A stretch of 64,000 bases of DNA from positions 1 to 64,000 of the IMG/VR virus record IMGVR_UViG_3300036985_002546; one strand, written 5' to 3'. Source of the DNA: a virus. This document shows, in pieces, positions 17,401 through 25,689 of this stretch. The notes below the pieces were generated by a model, which was not told where the DNA came from, made no database searches, and was given only the letters and a program-made list of their open reading frames with translations. The stretch's first letter is position 1, and every line of letters begins with the position of its first letter. The translations under genes and the position numbers were made by a program.

Positions 17401-18480
17401 TTATTTATTGTTGAGTATTTCTTCTGCAAGAGGCAGAACACTCTGCCCAAGTTTGAGTATATTCAAGGAAGAGTTTGTATCTCTGTCGTGTATTGTATTA
17501 CAATTTGAACATACCCATTCTCTTATTCCAAGACCTGCGATACCTTTCGGCCTCGACTCAGGTAGAGTACCACAAGTCGAACAGGTTTGGGTTGTAAATT
17601 TTTCGTTGACAATTTTGAAATAAGCTTGATGCCTACTGGCTTTATACTCAAGCATAGTTCTAAACTTGTACCAACTTGAATTCATTACACTTTTAGCTAA
17701 GTGTGTCTTTGCAAGTTTGGTAGAGTTTACATTGCCTACGATTATTGTTTTGTTTTCTGCTGCTATTTTATGACTAGCTTTGTGTAAGAAATCCTTTCGT
17801 ATATTTTTAATTTTAGCGTGTATTGCTTTTACTCTTTTTTTATTGTGTGCTCTTTGTGCTACAGCTAATTTCTCTTCGTATTTGTAGTAAGTCTTTGGAT
17901 TCTCTATCTTTTCTCCGGTAGACAAGGTAGCGAGTGTCTTTAATCCTAGGTCTATACCTACTTCACCTGTACCTGTAGGTAAATTAGGTACATCTACATA
18001 CAAACATACATACCACTTACCTTGTGAATCCTCTACAAAACTACCTCCAGTAACTTTGTTTGGAATAGGTCTACGTTTAATTCCAAATAACTTAAAGATA
18101 TTACCTAGATAGGATATAGAGTCTGTACCTACTTGTCTAGACTGTTCTTGGAAAGGAATCCAACCTAGAGATTTCTTGGATCCAAAACTAACTCTAAATT
18201 TAGGACATTTCTTGTGTTGATTTCTACTCTGTACAAATTGTTTGCATATACATTTAGATGTCTGTGCGTGTATTCCTAATTCTTTCGAGGTACCTTTTGT
18301 TAGAGATCCTAAATCAAAAAAACTAAGCCAATGTGTATTAGATCCTTGCTTATACAACAATTGTGTTTTCTTTTGTGTAGCTACACAAAAATTCCACACC
18401 TGATTTACAGAAAAAGACATACGTGACAAGATATTAATCTTGTTTTTGTCCTTAATTCTATATTTATAAGTAAGAATCAT
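17401..18480 (-). CDS. tnpB: TnpB (IS200/IS605-type RNA-guided nuclease family)
   Basis: 359 aa. RuvC-I is GIDLGLKTLA with D177. The canonical RuvC-II Glu position is a Gly (IIVGNVN, G249). A Glu 44 residues later (E293 in VNEKFTTQTC) could replace it, as reported for a TnpB/Fanzor subgroup with a rearranged site. The zinc ribbon has C300, C303, C324 and C327, and RuvC-III is HDRDTNSSLN (D334). The N-terminal lobe is shorter than usual. TnpB binds an omega RNA made from the element's 3' end and cuts matching DNA; the activity here is not proved. No tnpA is present. Confidence 0.92.
   Translation of the reverse strand: MILTYKYRIKDKNKINILSRMSFSVNQVWNFCVATQKKTQLLYKQGSNTHWLSFFDLGSLTKGTSKELGIHAQTSKCICKQFVQSRNQHKKCPKFRVSFGSKKSLGWIPFQEQSRQVGTDSISYLGNIFKLFGIKRRPIPNKVTGGSFVEDSQGKWYVCLYVDVPNLPTGTGEVGIDLGLKTLATLSTGEKIENPKTYYKYEEKLAVAQRAHNKKRVKAIHAKIKNIRKDFLHKASHKIAAENKTIIVGNVNSTKLAKTHLAKSVMNSSWYKFRTMLEYKASRHQAYFKIVNEKFTTQTCSTCGTLPESRPKGIAGLGIREWVCSNCNTIHDRDTNSSLNILKLGQSVLPLAEEILNNK
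17419..17448 (-). repeat. 30-bp motif, tnpB copy (hairpin-forming)
   Basis: This lies in the last codons of tnpB and encodes GQSVLPLAEE. It contains a perfect 6-bp hairpin (GGCAGA, loop GTGT, TCTGCC). It matches 63788-63817 at 28 of 30 bases, in the same reading phase (GQSVMPLVEE). In this family the 3' end of tnpB doubles as the omega-RNA scaffold, so this may be RNA structure as well as protein code. Confidence 0.75.
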
Positions 18481-18532
18481 AGTTATGACTAATATATTAA
18501 AACAGTATTAATAACGCAGTGTTTACTATACC

Positions 18533-18574
18533 TTAATTTTCAAAATTTAAACTTACTAGAGCATATAAATTCAT
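18533..18574 (-). pseudogene. 5' fragment of U1 (start codon side)
   Basis: ATG 18574 lies one base after the stop of T1, where U2 starts after T2. It reads M-N-L-Y and then leaves the U sequence, stopping after 13 residues. The other half of U1 resumes N-L-Y-E at 17380 beyond tnpB. Together they show where the insertion fell. Confidence 0.65.
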
Positions 18575-18575
18575 G

Positions 18576-19691
18576 TTAATTTACCGTATTAATGATGCGT
18601 ATTTCAGCAACACCCAACTCTATAGAATCTAAAGATGATGCTGGACTGTTGACCCATATGTGTACTTCATAGAATTTGGAGGAATTTTTTAAATTACCTG
18701 AACTACTTCCTATTGTTAGAGTAGAACTTTGTATGCTTAGTGTTGTAGAGCTGAAAGTTAAAGTAGCTACCGTTTCTGAATCTGACACGTTTATTAATCT
18801 TACATTTCCGGTTATTCCACTGTTACCCATTAAACCTGTAGCCCTAAACACAGCTGACATAGTCGTGCCTGCCACAGTAAAATCACTTGGATTAACTTCT
18901 ATCACACCGACTATTAGGTGTGTATCTGAGTAATAACTTTTATTTATTCCGCATAAAATAGGATTAATTAATTTATTAGTCGACGCACCAATACCACCTG
19001 CTGTGGAAGCTATAGTTAGTGTTTGATCTGTACCTGGAGTACTAGGTGTTAACGTTATATTAGTACCAGCTGCTAGCTTTCCGTAAAGATATCCTAGAGT
19101 TGTGTCACTGGATGATACAGTTGCCAGACCATCAGAGGAAATTTTTATATTTTCGTTAAAACCTGCATTCTGTTTAGTTAACGTTACTCCATCACCCTCA
19201 ACTAATTTATCCCAAAGAAATCCAGATGTTGTGTCATTTGTAGTAATTTTTACTTTATTAGTTCCTACAGTAACTGTAGACAATGCAGCGTCAGTTTGAC
19301 GCATAAATAACGTTTGATCTGTATGCCATCCTTTAGTATTACCATCACCATCATATTGCGTTAATTCGTTATACGCCGGAATCCTTGCGGTAGTATAACT
19401 TAATGCAACGGCAATGATTTCCTCAGACGAAGAAATTCCGTTTACTAAACAATTAACTCTGTAAGATCCCGTAACATCAGGAGAAAATGTCGCGGTAGGT
19501 GTTGATGCTCCTGATAATGAAGCGGTAGAAGTAACTGGAGTATCTAAGAACGTCCAAATGTAGGTAGCGCCTACATTGGCTGTTTCGGCATCTGTAAGTG
19601 TTACTGTTTCTCCAATAATAAGATCTTTTCTGCCGTGTCCAGTGATAGTACCAGAACTAGAACCAGTACTTCTTATTATCGGTGTAGCCAT
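18576..19691 (-). CDS. Array protein T1: PKD/Ig-like fibre protein
   Basis: 371 aa, first member of the array. It has an N-terminal PKD-like bead (DLIIGETVTLTD, YIWTFLDTP, LSGASTPTATFSP, GSYRVNCLVNG), a YDGDGNTKGWHTDQTLFMRQ segment, two copies of a shaft motif (LVEGDGVTLTK and LAAGTNITLTP, one more than T2), and a C-terminal beta domain (LTIGSSSGNLKNSSKFYEV). The 14-bp space to the tailspike gene suggests cotranscription with it. A virion fibre role is inferred. Confidence 0.78.
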   Translation of the reverse strand: MATPIIRSTGSSSGTITGHGRKDLIIGETVTLTDAETANVGATYIWTFLDTPVTSTASLSGASTPTATFSPDVTGSYRVNCLVNGISSSEEIIAVALSYTTARIPAYNELTQYDGDGNTKGWHTDQTLFMRQTDAALSTVTVGTNKVKITTNDTTSGFLWDKLVEGDGVTLTKQNAGFNENIKISSDGLATVSSSDTTLGYLYGKLAAGTNITLTPSTPGTDQTLTIASTAGGIGASTNKLINPILCGINKSYYSDTHLIVGVIEVNPSDFTVAGTTMSAVFRATGLMGNSGITGNVRLINVSDSETVATLTFSSTTLSIQSSTLTIGSSSGNLKNSSKFYEVHIWVNSPASSLDSIELGVAEIRIINTVN

Positions 19692-19706
19692 GGAATTATC
19701 TCTAAA

Positions 19707-22700
19707 TTAGATGTGTATGTGTGCTCTAAAGTTTAATCCGATATCCGAATATCCGGTAGGTGCCGCAAATGGATTTCCACCTTCTGTGTCTGTGGTAGCT
19801 TGTGTTCCAGAATCTGCTAAAAATGTCCCGTTCCTTTCTATGGCAAATCCGTCTCCGCTAGTCCAAGTTGCACCACTAACCACAGAGCAGACATTGGCGT
19901 ATATTATACTGTGTGATGAACCCCATGTAGTAGGTACTCTAATTCCGTGTGCATATACCCTGTTAGTAGATGCATCTGCACCCCAGTAGCACACGTTACC
20001 TATAATTGATCCTACGACGTACTCTGGACCGCTAGAAGAGGGTACCTGTGATGCATCAATACAACAAGCGTCAGAGTTAGTATAACCTTTATAGATTACT
20101 GTATTTCCATTTATGTTAAACCACTTTTTATTTACAATAATGCCTGCATTGCTAGCAGCATTACCACTGATTAATATAGAATTTCCTGTAATAAAGTTAC
20201 TTATACCTGCAACATTAATACCTTGGTGTGGTGCATCTATGAAATTACCTTTTACAGTTACTTGAGGAGTTAGGGCAATAGTCACACCTGTTACGGTTAC
20301 AGCAACTGCGCTAGTATAACTTAATGATATGTTGTTATCATTAATTAGTGTTGACGATAACTCATCGGTAGCAAGAACGTTAACACCCGTTTTTCCTGTA
20401 TTTATTAAATTTCCTAATATGGAACAGTTCGATATAGAACCTACTGTATTGATTATTGAAACTGCATTACAGTACGGGTTATTAGAATCAATACTGTTGT
20501 TTTTGATAGTAATCATATCCACTAATGACGCAGCTGTTAATAAACCTATACCGTGTACTACAACACCATACGGTGACGTGATACCCTTGATTTGGTTATT
20601 ACTTATAGTTATGCTTGTGCTATTTGTATCTAAATTTAAGAGTAAACTACTGATCCCAGTAGCTGTTGCACTAGTGTTACCGATAGTATGTATTTGGTTG
20701 TTGTTTTCTGTGATATTTATTAGCTCTCCCGTCAAGAAAATACCACTACAAGTACTATTAGTAGTTCCTAAACCTGAAGTACCTAAATGATCTATTTGGT
20801 TGTTAGATACACTAAGTTCATTACATGTATCTGCATAGATACCATAACAAGTAGAATCTACGCCACTAGAGGTTGGATTGATGTTAGTGATTAAATTGTT
20901 CGATATAGAAACTCGCTCTACTTCTTGTAATTCAATTCCACATGCGTTAGTTGTACCCCATACAGTGTCTAATTGGTTGTTACTGATTATTGTATCAGTT
21001 ACAGATGGAGCACTTATAAGAGAAATGCCTTTTGAGTTAGCAGCAGAAGTTTTTAATGAGTTAATATTGTTGCTACTAATCTCAGTCTTTGTGCATGTAC
21101 TTTCAATTAAAATTCCAGTTAGATTAACACCGAGTGTTGTGGTGGCTCCTATAGAATTGTTTGTGATGTTTGTTTTGGATATATAACTGGATGAAGTTCC
21201 ATAAATACTGTTTACACAGTCTGTTATCGTGTTGTTTGCTACAGTACAAGCAGTACTACCATCCAGAATAATACCTTGAGCAGTAGTACTGGATGCCCCA
21301 GCTTTACAGATTATGGTATTTCCTAACACATCACAGTTTGTTGGTTCGTTGTATAAATAAATACCAGTAGATGTGCCGCCTAAATACACGATATTATTTT
21401 GTATTCTACATGTATCGGCTTTAGGCATCAATAGGGCATTTACAAACGGAACACCACCACTAAACGGATAGATAAACGTACAGTCTTCAATAGAAATACT
21501 TTGGGCACCACCTGTAGCATCGGTACTGTTGATATACACTGCATGGTCTATAGCAGTACCAGTACTTGTAGAGCCAAAAATACAATTTCTAAGAGATACG
21601 TTAGAAGCTACTCCTGCTTTTACAATACAGTCTGATGCGCTTACACCTGTTGATTGTGTAAACTTTACGTTGTCAAATACACAGTCTATTAGTGCTGTAA
21701 CGTTAATTGGTTGTGTAGTCGAACCAATTACAACCTGACTAAAAGTTGAACTAGTGTTAAGATTTCCGCCTATACCACCTAAATCACAGTTATATGCGTT
21801 TATTTTACCAGTTCCGATAAAACACGCTGTTAGCGTGCTATAAGATACAGGTGCCCACATTATATTTTCTATTGTTAAGGATGTGGTTCGCGTTAGAGTA
21901 GCGGAAGAATGTGCAGGATTTACAATTGTTCTATTGCGTGATTCACCAACGATATGAATTGGTACTGTTGCTGTTAAACCTGTAGTTAAACTGTAGGTAC
22001 CGTCTTTTATGTAGAGCGTTCCTCCACCCCTTGTGTTTAGGTAAGCTACAGCGTTTGTAAACGCTGTATTAACAGATACTGCGTTGGTATTAAAATCACC
22101 GAATGTGTTAACACCATCACCTATAGAAACAGATACGCTTCTAGACGGGATAACACCACTGGATGGTGAATAGTATCTATTATTAGTTGTAAATGGACCA
22201 AGAGGTGGTGCAGTGTTGCCTAGTGTGGTGTTTTGTGACGCACCAAATTTTAGCTCTCTAATCTGACTTGATAGGTGGTCAATATAGTTTTTAAGTGATT
22301 TAAGTTCAGTATCTGTACGAGTGTCTCCTACATCATTAGGATCTAGTCCGAGTAAATAACCTGTATTTTCATCCCCTGAAAAGAAGTGTGTTCGTTGGTC
22401 TAGTGATCCAGTTCCCTGTGTAGTAAGAAATACTGAACCAGTAACAGAGCAGCGGCTACCAATTGGGTGTGTGTTGCCTGGTGAGGAACCTAGTGTTAGA
22501 ATACCATTTTCCTGATCGTTAGTACTTATTGTGACTGTCTCTGCAAGTCCCGTGCCAGGAGAGAGAACTAATGAAAAAGAATCTACGGGTAATTCTCTGG
22601 AGTTGGTAACATAGATCTTAGAACTTGACGGTGTAACGGCTTGCAGTAGTACGGAACTTATAGAGTGTGTAGTTCCTGTTATTACACCACCAGCTACTAT

Positions 22701-23225
22701 GACTTTAGCTACCGGTATTTTAAGTGAATTTGGGTTTGTGTCAAGTTCAAACCCAGATGTAGAGATAGGGCTAACAATCTGCCAATCCGGAGTTATCCTG
22801 GTAGAAACGTTGTCGTTAACTTCCCTACCTTTTGGTCTCGCGTCACCCGATGGATCAGAACCGTTGGAATATGTAGGATCCCAAAAACCTCTCGAATCAG
22901 AATCTGAAGCTGTTTGGGTATAAATAACTTCTACGTAATAAGTATTATTTGACGTAAAGGTTATATCCCGTTTTGCTGCAAAATCGTCTTCATTATTGAT
23001 TATTTGACCGTCTCTGTCAAATGCTACACCGTTATAAACTGTGATCCATTTAGTCGCTGCGTCAGTTACTTGAACTCTAAAACCATCTAGTACTACAGGT
23101 TTATTATCAAGTATAGTGCGTTCAGCTAAATGTTTTTGTCCATCTACAGACAAACCTACAGTTTGTTGTGTTAAGTCCGTAATATCTATACGAAGATTAG
23201 GGGATAAATTTACTTGTTTAGGCAT
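19707..23225 (-). CDS. Tailspike with right-handed parallel beta-helix
   Basis: 1172 aa. Residues 1-~330 form an attachment region (LDGFRVQVTD, HFFSGDENTGYLLG, LKSLKNYIDHLSSQIREL helix). At about 370-430 is the pectate-lyase-type entry GDGVNTFGDFN and GGGTLYIKDGTYSL. The next ~650 residues are a long series of beta-helix rungs with Asn ladders (SISNN, TISNNQI, SVSNNQI, TIKNNSI). It ends in a compact domain with DIGLNFRAHIHI. Such proteins bind or cleave surface polysaccharide. No catalytic acids can be assigned by eye, so enzymatic activity is open. Confidence 0.85.
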   Translation of the reverse strand: MPKQVNLSPNLRIDITDLTQQTVGLSVDGQKHLAERTILDNKPVVLDGFRVQVTDAATKWITVYNGVAFDRDGQIINNEDDFAAKRDITFTSNNTYYVEVIYTQTASDSDSRGFWDPTYSNGSDPSGDARPKGREVNDNVSTRITPDWQIVSPISTSGFELDTNPNSLKIPVAKVIVAGGVITGTTHSISSVLLQAVTPSSSKIYVTNSRELPVDSFSLVLSPGTGLAETVTISTNDQENGILTLGSSPGNTHPIGSRCSVTGSVFLTTQGTGSLDQRTHFFSGDENTGYLLGLDPNDVGDTRTDTELKSLKNYIDHLSSQIRELKFGASQNTTLGNTAPPLGPFTTNNRYYSPSSGVIPSRSVSVSIGDGVNTFGDFNTNAVSVNTAFTNAVAYLNTRGGGTLYIKDGTYSLTTGLTATVPIHIVGESRNRTIVNPAHSSATLTRTTSLTIENIMWAPVSYSTLTACFIGTGKINAYNCDLGGIGGNLNTSSTFSQVVIGSTTQPINVTALIDCVFDNVKFTQSTGVSASDCIVKAGVASNVSLRNCIFGSTSTGTAIDHAVYINSTDATGGAQSISIEDCTFIYPFSGGVPFVNALLMPKADTCRIQNNIVYLGGTSTGIYLYNEPTNCDVLGNTIICKAGASSTTAQGIILDGSTACTVANNTITDCVNSIYGTSSSYISKTNITNNSIGATTTLGVNLTGILIESTCTKTEISSNNINSLKTSAANSKGISLISAPSVTDTIISNNQLDTVWGTTNACGIELQEVERVSISNNLITNINPTSSGVDSTCYGIYADTCNELSVSNNQIDHLGTSGLGTTNSTCSGIFLTGELINITENNNQIHTIGNTSATATGISSLLLNLDTNSTSITISNNQIKGITSPYGVVVHGIGLLTAASLVDMITIKNNSIDSNNPYCNAVSIINTVGSISNCSILGNLINTGKTGVNVLATDELSSTLINDNNISLSYTSAVAVTVTGVTIALTPQVTVKGNFIDAPHQGINVAGISNFITGNSILISGNAASNAGIIVNKKWFNINGNTVIYKGYTNSDACCIDASQVPSSSGPEYVVGSIIGNVCYWGADASTNRVYAHGIRVPTTWGSSHSIIYANVCSVVSGATWTSGDGFAIERNGTFLADSGTQATTDTEGGNPFAAPTGYSDIGLNFRAHIHI

Positions 23226-25682
23226 TTATAATCCAACTGGTTGATCGTTAATAAACACTTTGACTCCTGCCGCTCTAATTAACTTTATTAAGTTCGCAAA
23301 AATCTTTACAGGTTCTGGTGACATGTGAAATCCGTAACCCGTCCCGTCATCAGCAGGAAGACACAAACCTGGACTGTAAATAATAGATTCACCAATATCA
23401 TGTAGCGTATCAAAGATTATATCATCCGTAAATGTAAAACTCGTAGTTCCTTTATCATTATACGGCACTGTAATTGGATCACCACTGTGATACTCAACAT
23501 ATTGTCCGTCAGAAAACGAACCAACTAATGGACTTTGTAGCGTTAGTTGTTTAAGAGTTGTGTCATTGTCTGTTACCAGTGCGTATTCTTGCTGAGGTAT
23601 TCCTTGTCCAACGGTTATTTGGTAAGGATATCCGGTAGTTGGAAAAGCACTGGTACTGTCAAATTCTAAAATTGAAGAAGAAATTACTGTAGAAATCTTT
23701 TGACGAACATTAGGTCTACCTGACCCAAAATTCAGCCAAATTACACCCGATGAAGGAAAACTTGAGGCGGACACTACATCTACTGTATTTACTATTTTTT
23801 CAATTTTTGCGTTGACAGCATGTGATAACAATAATGGTTCCGTAGTTATAACGTCATGCACCAATTCTACAGGTTCACCTGAACTGTGTGTAATTGTAGG
23901 TGTAGTATACATAGTTAACGATCCAGGGGAACCTACAACAACTGAAAGTACTTTTAGTATTTCTTCGTTCGCATTGCCTCTATCAATTATTACGTTATAG
24001 CCACAAGGAGCACCACTGATTGGACTCCGTGGAAATAAAGATGTACTCGCACAATTCACTACACTACCTGCTACAGATGTTACAGTTGTAACTGTAGCTA
24101 CTTTCGTAGCGGTAAAGGTAGCTCTAACAGGTTCGTCTATCTCAGAATTTCTACCAACTTTTACGTTATAAAATGGAGATGGTGTGGGCCACAAAGAAAT
24201 ATCGTCTACTTCTATGCACGTCTGTGTAGGTGTTGCAGCTACTTGAATAATAGCCGCAGGTGGAATTCGTGAAGCTAGGGTAGTACTAACCATAGATCTA
24301 CCATACTGCGTAGTGTCATAGAGATATGGTCCAGACCACTCAGGTGAAGAATTTATACTACCACCAGAAGTTCTTAAATTTCCTTTTTCTAATGAAGTTC
24401 CTAAATATGAAACTGGTATAGAAGCAACAGGATCACCTGATGTAACATCAGCAGGTAATCCATTTGTTAGTTTAAAGTGTGTAGCATCAACTATATGTAA
24501 ATATTGAACAGTGTGTACTCCGTCTATTAATAACGCACCAGTACCTTCCCTAAAACTAGAAGTTGATGTTACTTGTATTACCGTGTCTCCTGTTGTTCCG
24601 TTAGCTGTTAAGGTAGTGGAAACAGCAGCTGGTGATGTAGCGTGTAAGAATGATGCGTCAGTTAAACGATTAACGATACTCTCTGGTGTAAGATAAATTT
24701 TGACACGACGTGGTTCTGGTTGTGTAATACTCCAGTTTTTACCTCGTTGAATAATGTTCAGCGTAGAGACAACAGAACCTGGAGTTACTAGTTCGACTGA
24801 TTCTCCCACGGAATGAATGTCAACTGTAGGCCAATTAAGGTTTAAAACTGAGTTGATAACATCGTTTGATATAAATTCAACTACTTCTTCAGTCACACCA
24901 GCAGAATTTAACCTAACAAATCCAGAGGTACCAAATACCCTCGTTTTGTTAGCATCTAACTGTATAAACATACTTTTTGCTGGACTATCCTCATTTACAT
25001 AGGTCCTAATAAATCCCTTGGATTTTGAGCCAATGTGCTCTTTTGTAGTTACGTTTTGTAAAGTTAAAACACCAGTTCCTCTGTTGTTGTTAGTAACAAC
25101 TAGTAATTCTTCGTTTTTCTCACCCTGATCTATAATTATTGCATAAGGGTATCCAGAATTTGGTAACTCTGTTGTATTGTAGAGTGTTAACGTTCCAGAT
25201 CCAACCGACGCCGTTACCTTTAAATAATTAAATGCCGAAACTACAACCGTGTGTGCATTAGCTAGTTTCGAGTCTAAGTATATGTAATTATTAGATAAGT
25301 CTCTATACCCAAAATCTAAGGTTTCTTCTGACGTAAGACCAGGATCTATAGTTATAGTTCCTATCTGCAATAGATTTTCGCTGTTTGTAGTCTGGAGTAT
25401 CTGGTCATCTGATAGAGAATTTAATGATAAGTGTGCAATTCTACTTTTTTGTGGACCTGCAACAACTTCTAATGCACGATAAAAAATGTTTTCAATTAGT
25501 TTTGGTTGTAACGCAATAGACTTAACAAAAGCTCTCCACTCATCATCAGCCCCACTAATAACAGGTCTATTTAACCCTAAATTTGCTGACGTAACATTTA
25601 AATAGATATCATCAGCTGTATCTAAAAACAGCTGATCCCTCATCTCACGAATAGCGCTTTGTTTCTTATCGTTGGCTCCCAT
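23226..25682 (-). CDS. Baseplate-associated protein
   Basis: 818 aa. It starts MGANDKKQSAIREMRDQLFLDTADD, followed by DDEWRAFVKSIALQPKLIENIFYRALEVV, a helical N-terminal part. The body has at least four repeats of a hairpin found also in the J-type protein next door, with SSxFPTTGYPYxI(T/R)I and GEKNEELLVVTNNN type sequences. The C-terminus is a helical KIFANLIKLIRAAGV segment. It lies between the J-type protein and tailspike, so I infer a baseplate wedge or an adaptor that holds the spike. Not assigned to a named T4 protein. Confidence 0.7.
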   Translation of the reverse strand: MGANDKKQSAIREMRDQLFLDTADDIYLNVTSANLGLNRPVISGADDEWRAFVKSIALQPKLIENIFYRALEVVAGPQKSRIAHLSLNSLSDDQILQTTNSENLLQIGTITIDPGLTSEETLDFGYRDLSNNYIYLDSKLANAHTVVVSAFNYLKVTASVGSGTLTLYNTTELPNSGYPYAIIIDQGEKNEELLVVTNNNRGTGVLTLQNVTTKEHIGSKSKGFIRTYVNEDSPAKSMFIQLDANKTRVFGTSGFVRLNSAGVTEEVVEFISNDVINSVLNLNWPTVDIHSVGESVELVTPGSVVSTLNIIQRGKNWSITQPEPRRVKIYLTPESIVNRLTDASFLHATSPAAVSTTLTANGTTGDTVIQVTSTSSFREGTGALLIDGVHTVQYLHIVDATHFKLTNGLPADVTSGDPVASIPVSYLGTSLEKGNLRTSGGSINSSPEWSGPYLYDTTQYGRSMVSTTLASRIPPAAIIQVAATPTQTCIEVDDISLWPTPSPFYNVKVGRNSEIDEPVRATFTATKVATVTTVTSVAGSVVNCASTSLFPRSPISGAPCGYNVIIDRGNANEEILKVLSVVVGSPGSLTMYTTPTITHSSGEPVELVHDVITTEPLLLSHAVNAKIEKIVNTVDVVSASSFPSSGVIWLNFGSGRPNVRQKISTVISSSILEFDSTSAFPTTGYPYQITVGQGIPQQEYALVTDNDTTLKQLTLQSPLVGSFSDGQYVEYHSGDPITVPYNDKGTTSFTFTDDIIFDTLHDIGESIIYSPGLCLPADDGTGYGFHMSPEPVKIFANLIKLIRAAGVKVFINDQPVGL

Positions 25683-25689
25683 GGTATCC

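Larger units (their letters stand above)
17371..18577 (-). mobile_element. TnpB-only insertion element between imperfect 16-bp direct repeats
   Basis: Copies of TATAAATTC with flanks lie at 17371-17386 and 18562-18577: 14 of 16 bases match and both differences are transitions. The outer copy contains the ATG of the split U1 gene, the inner copy reads ACG. Between them is a single tnpB gene and no tnpA (Y1 transposase), so the element is non-autonomous. IS200/IS605 elements usually make no target duplication, so the repeat may reflect how ends are chosen, or a local duplication. Exact ends are not determined. Confidence 0.6.

Noticed and set aside
20329-20790. 153-aa plus-strand frame opposite the tailspike
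   Set aside because: Hydrophobic Leu/Ile/Val-rich shadow of Asn/Ser/Thr rungs on the other strand; no start signal. All other plus-strand frames look the same.
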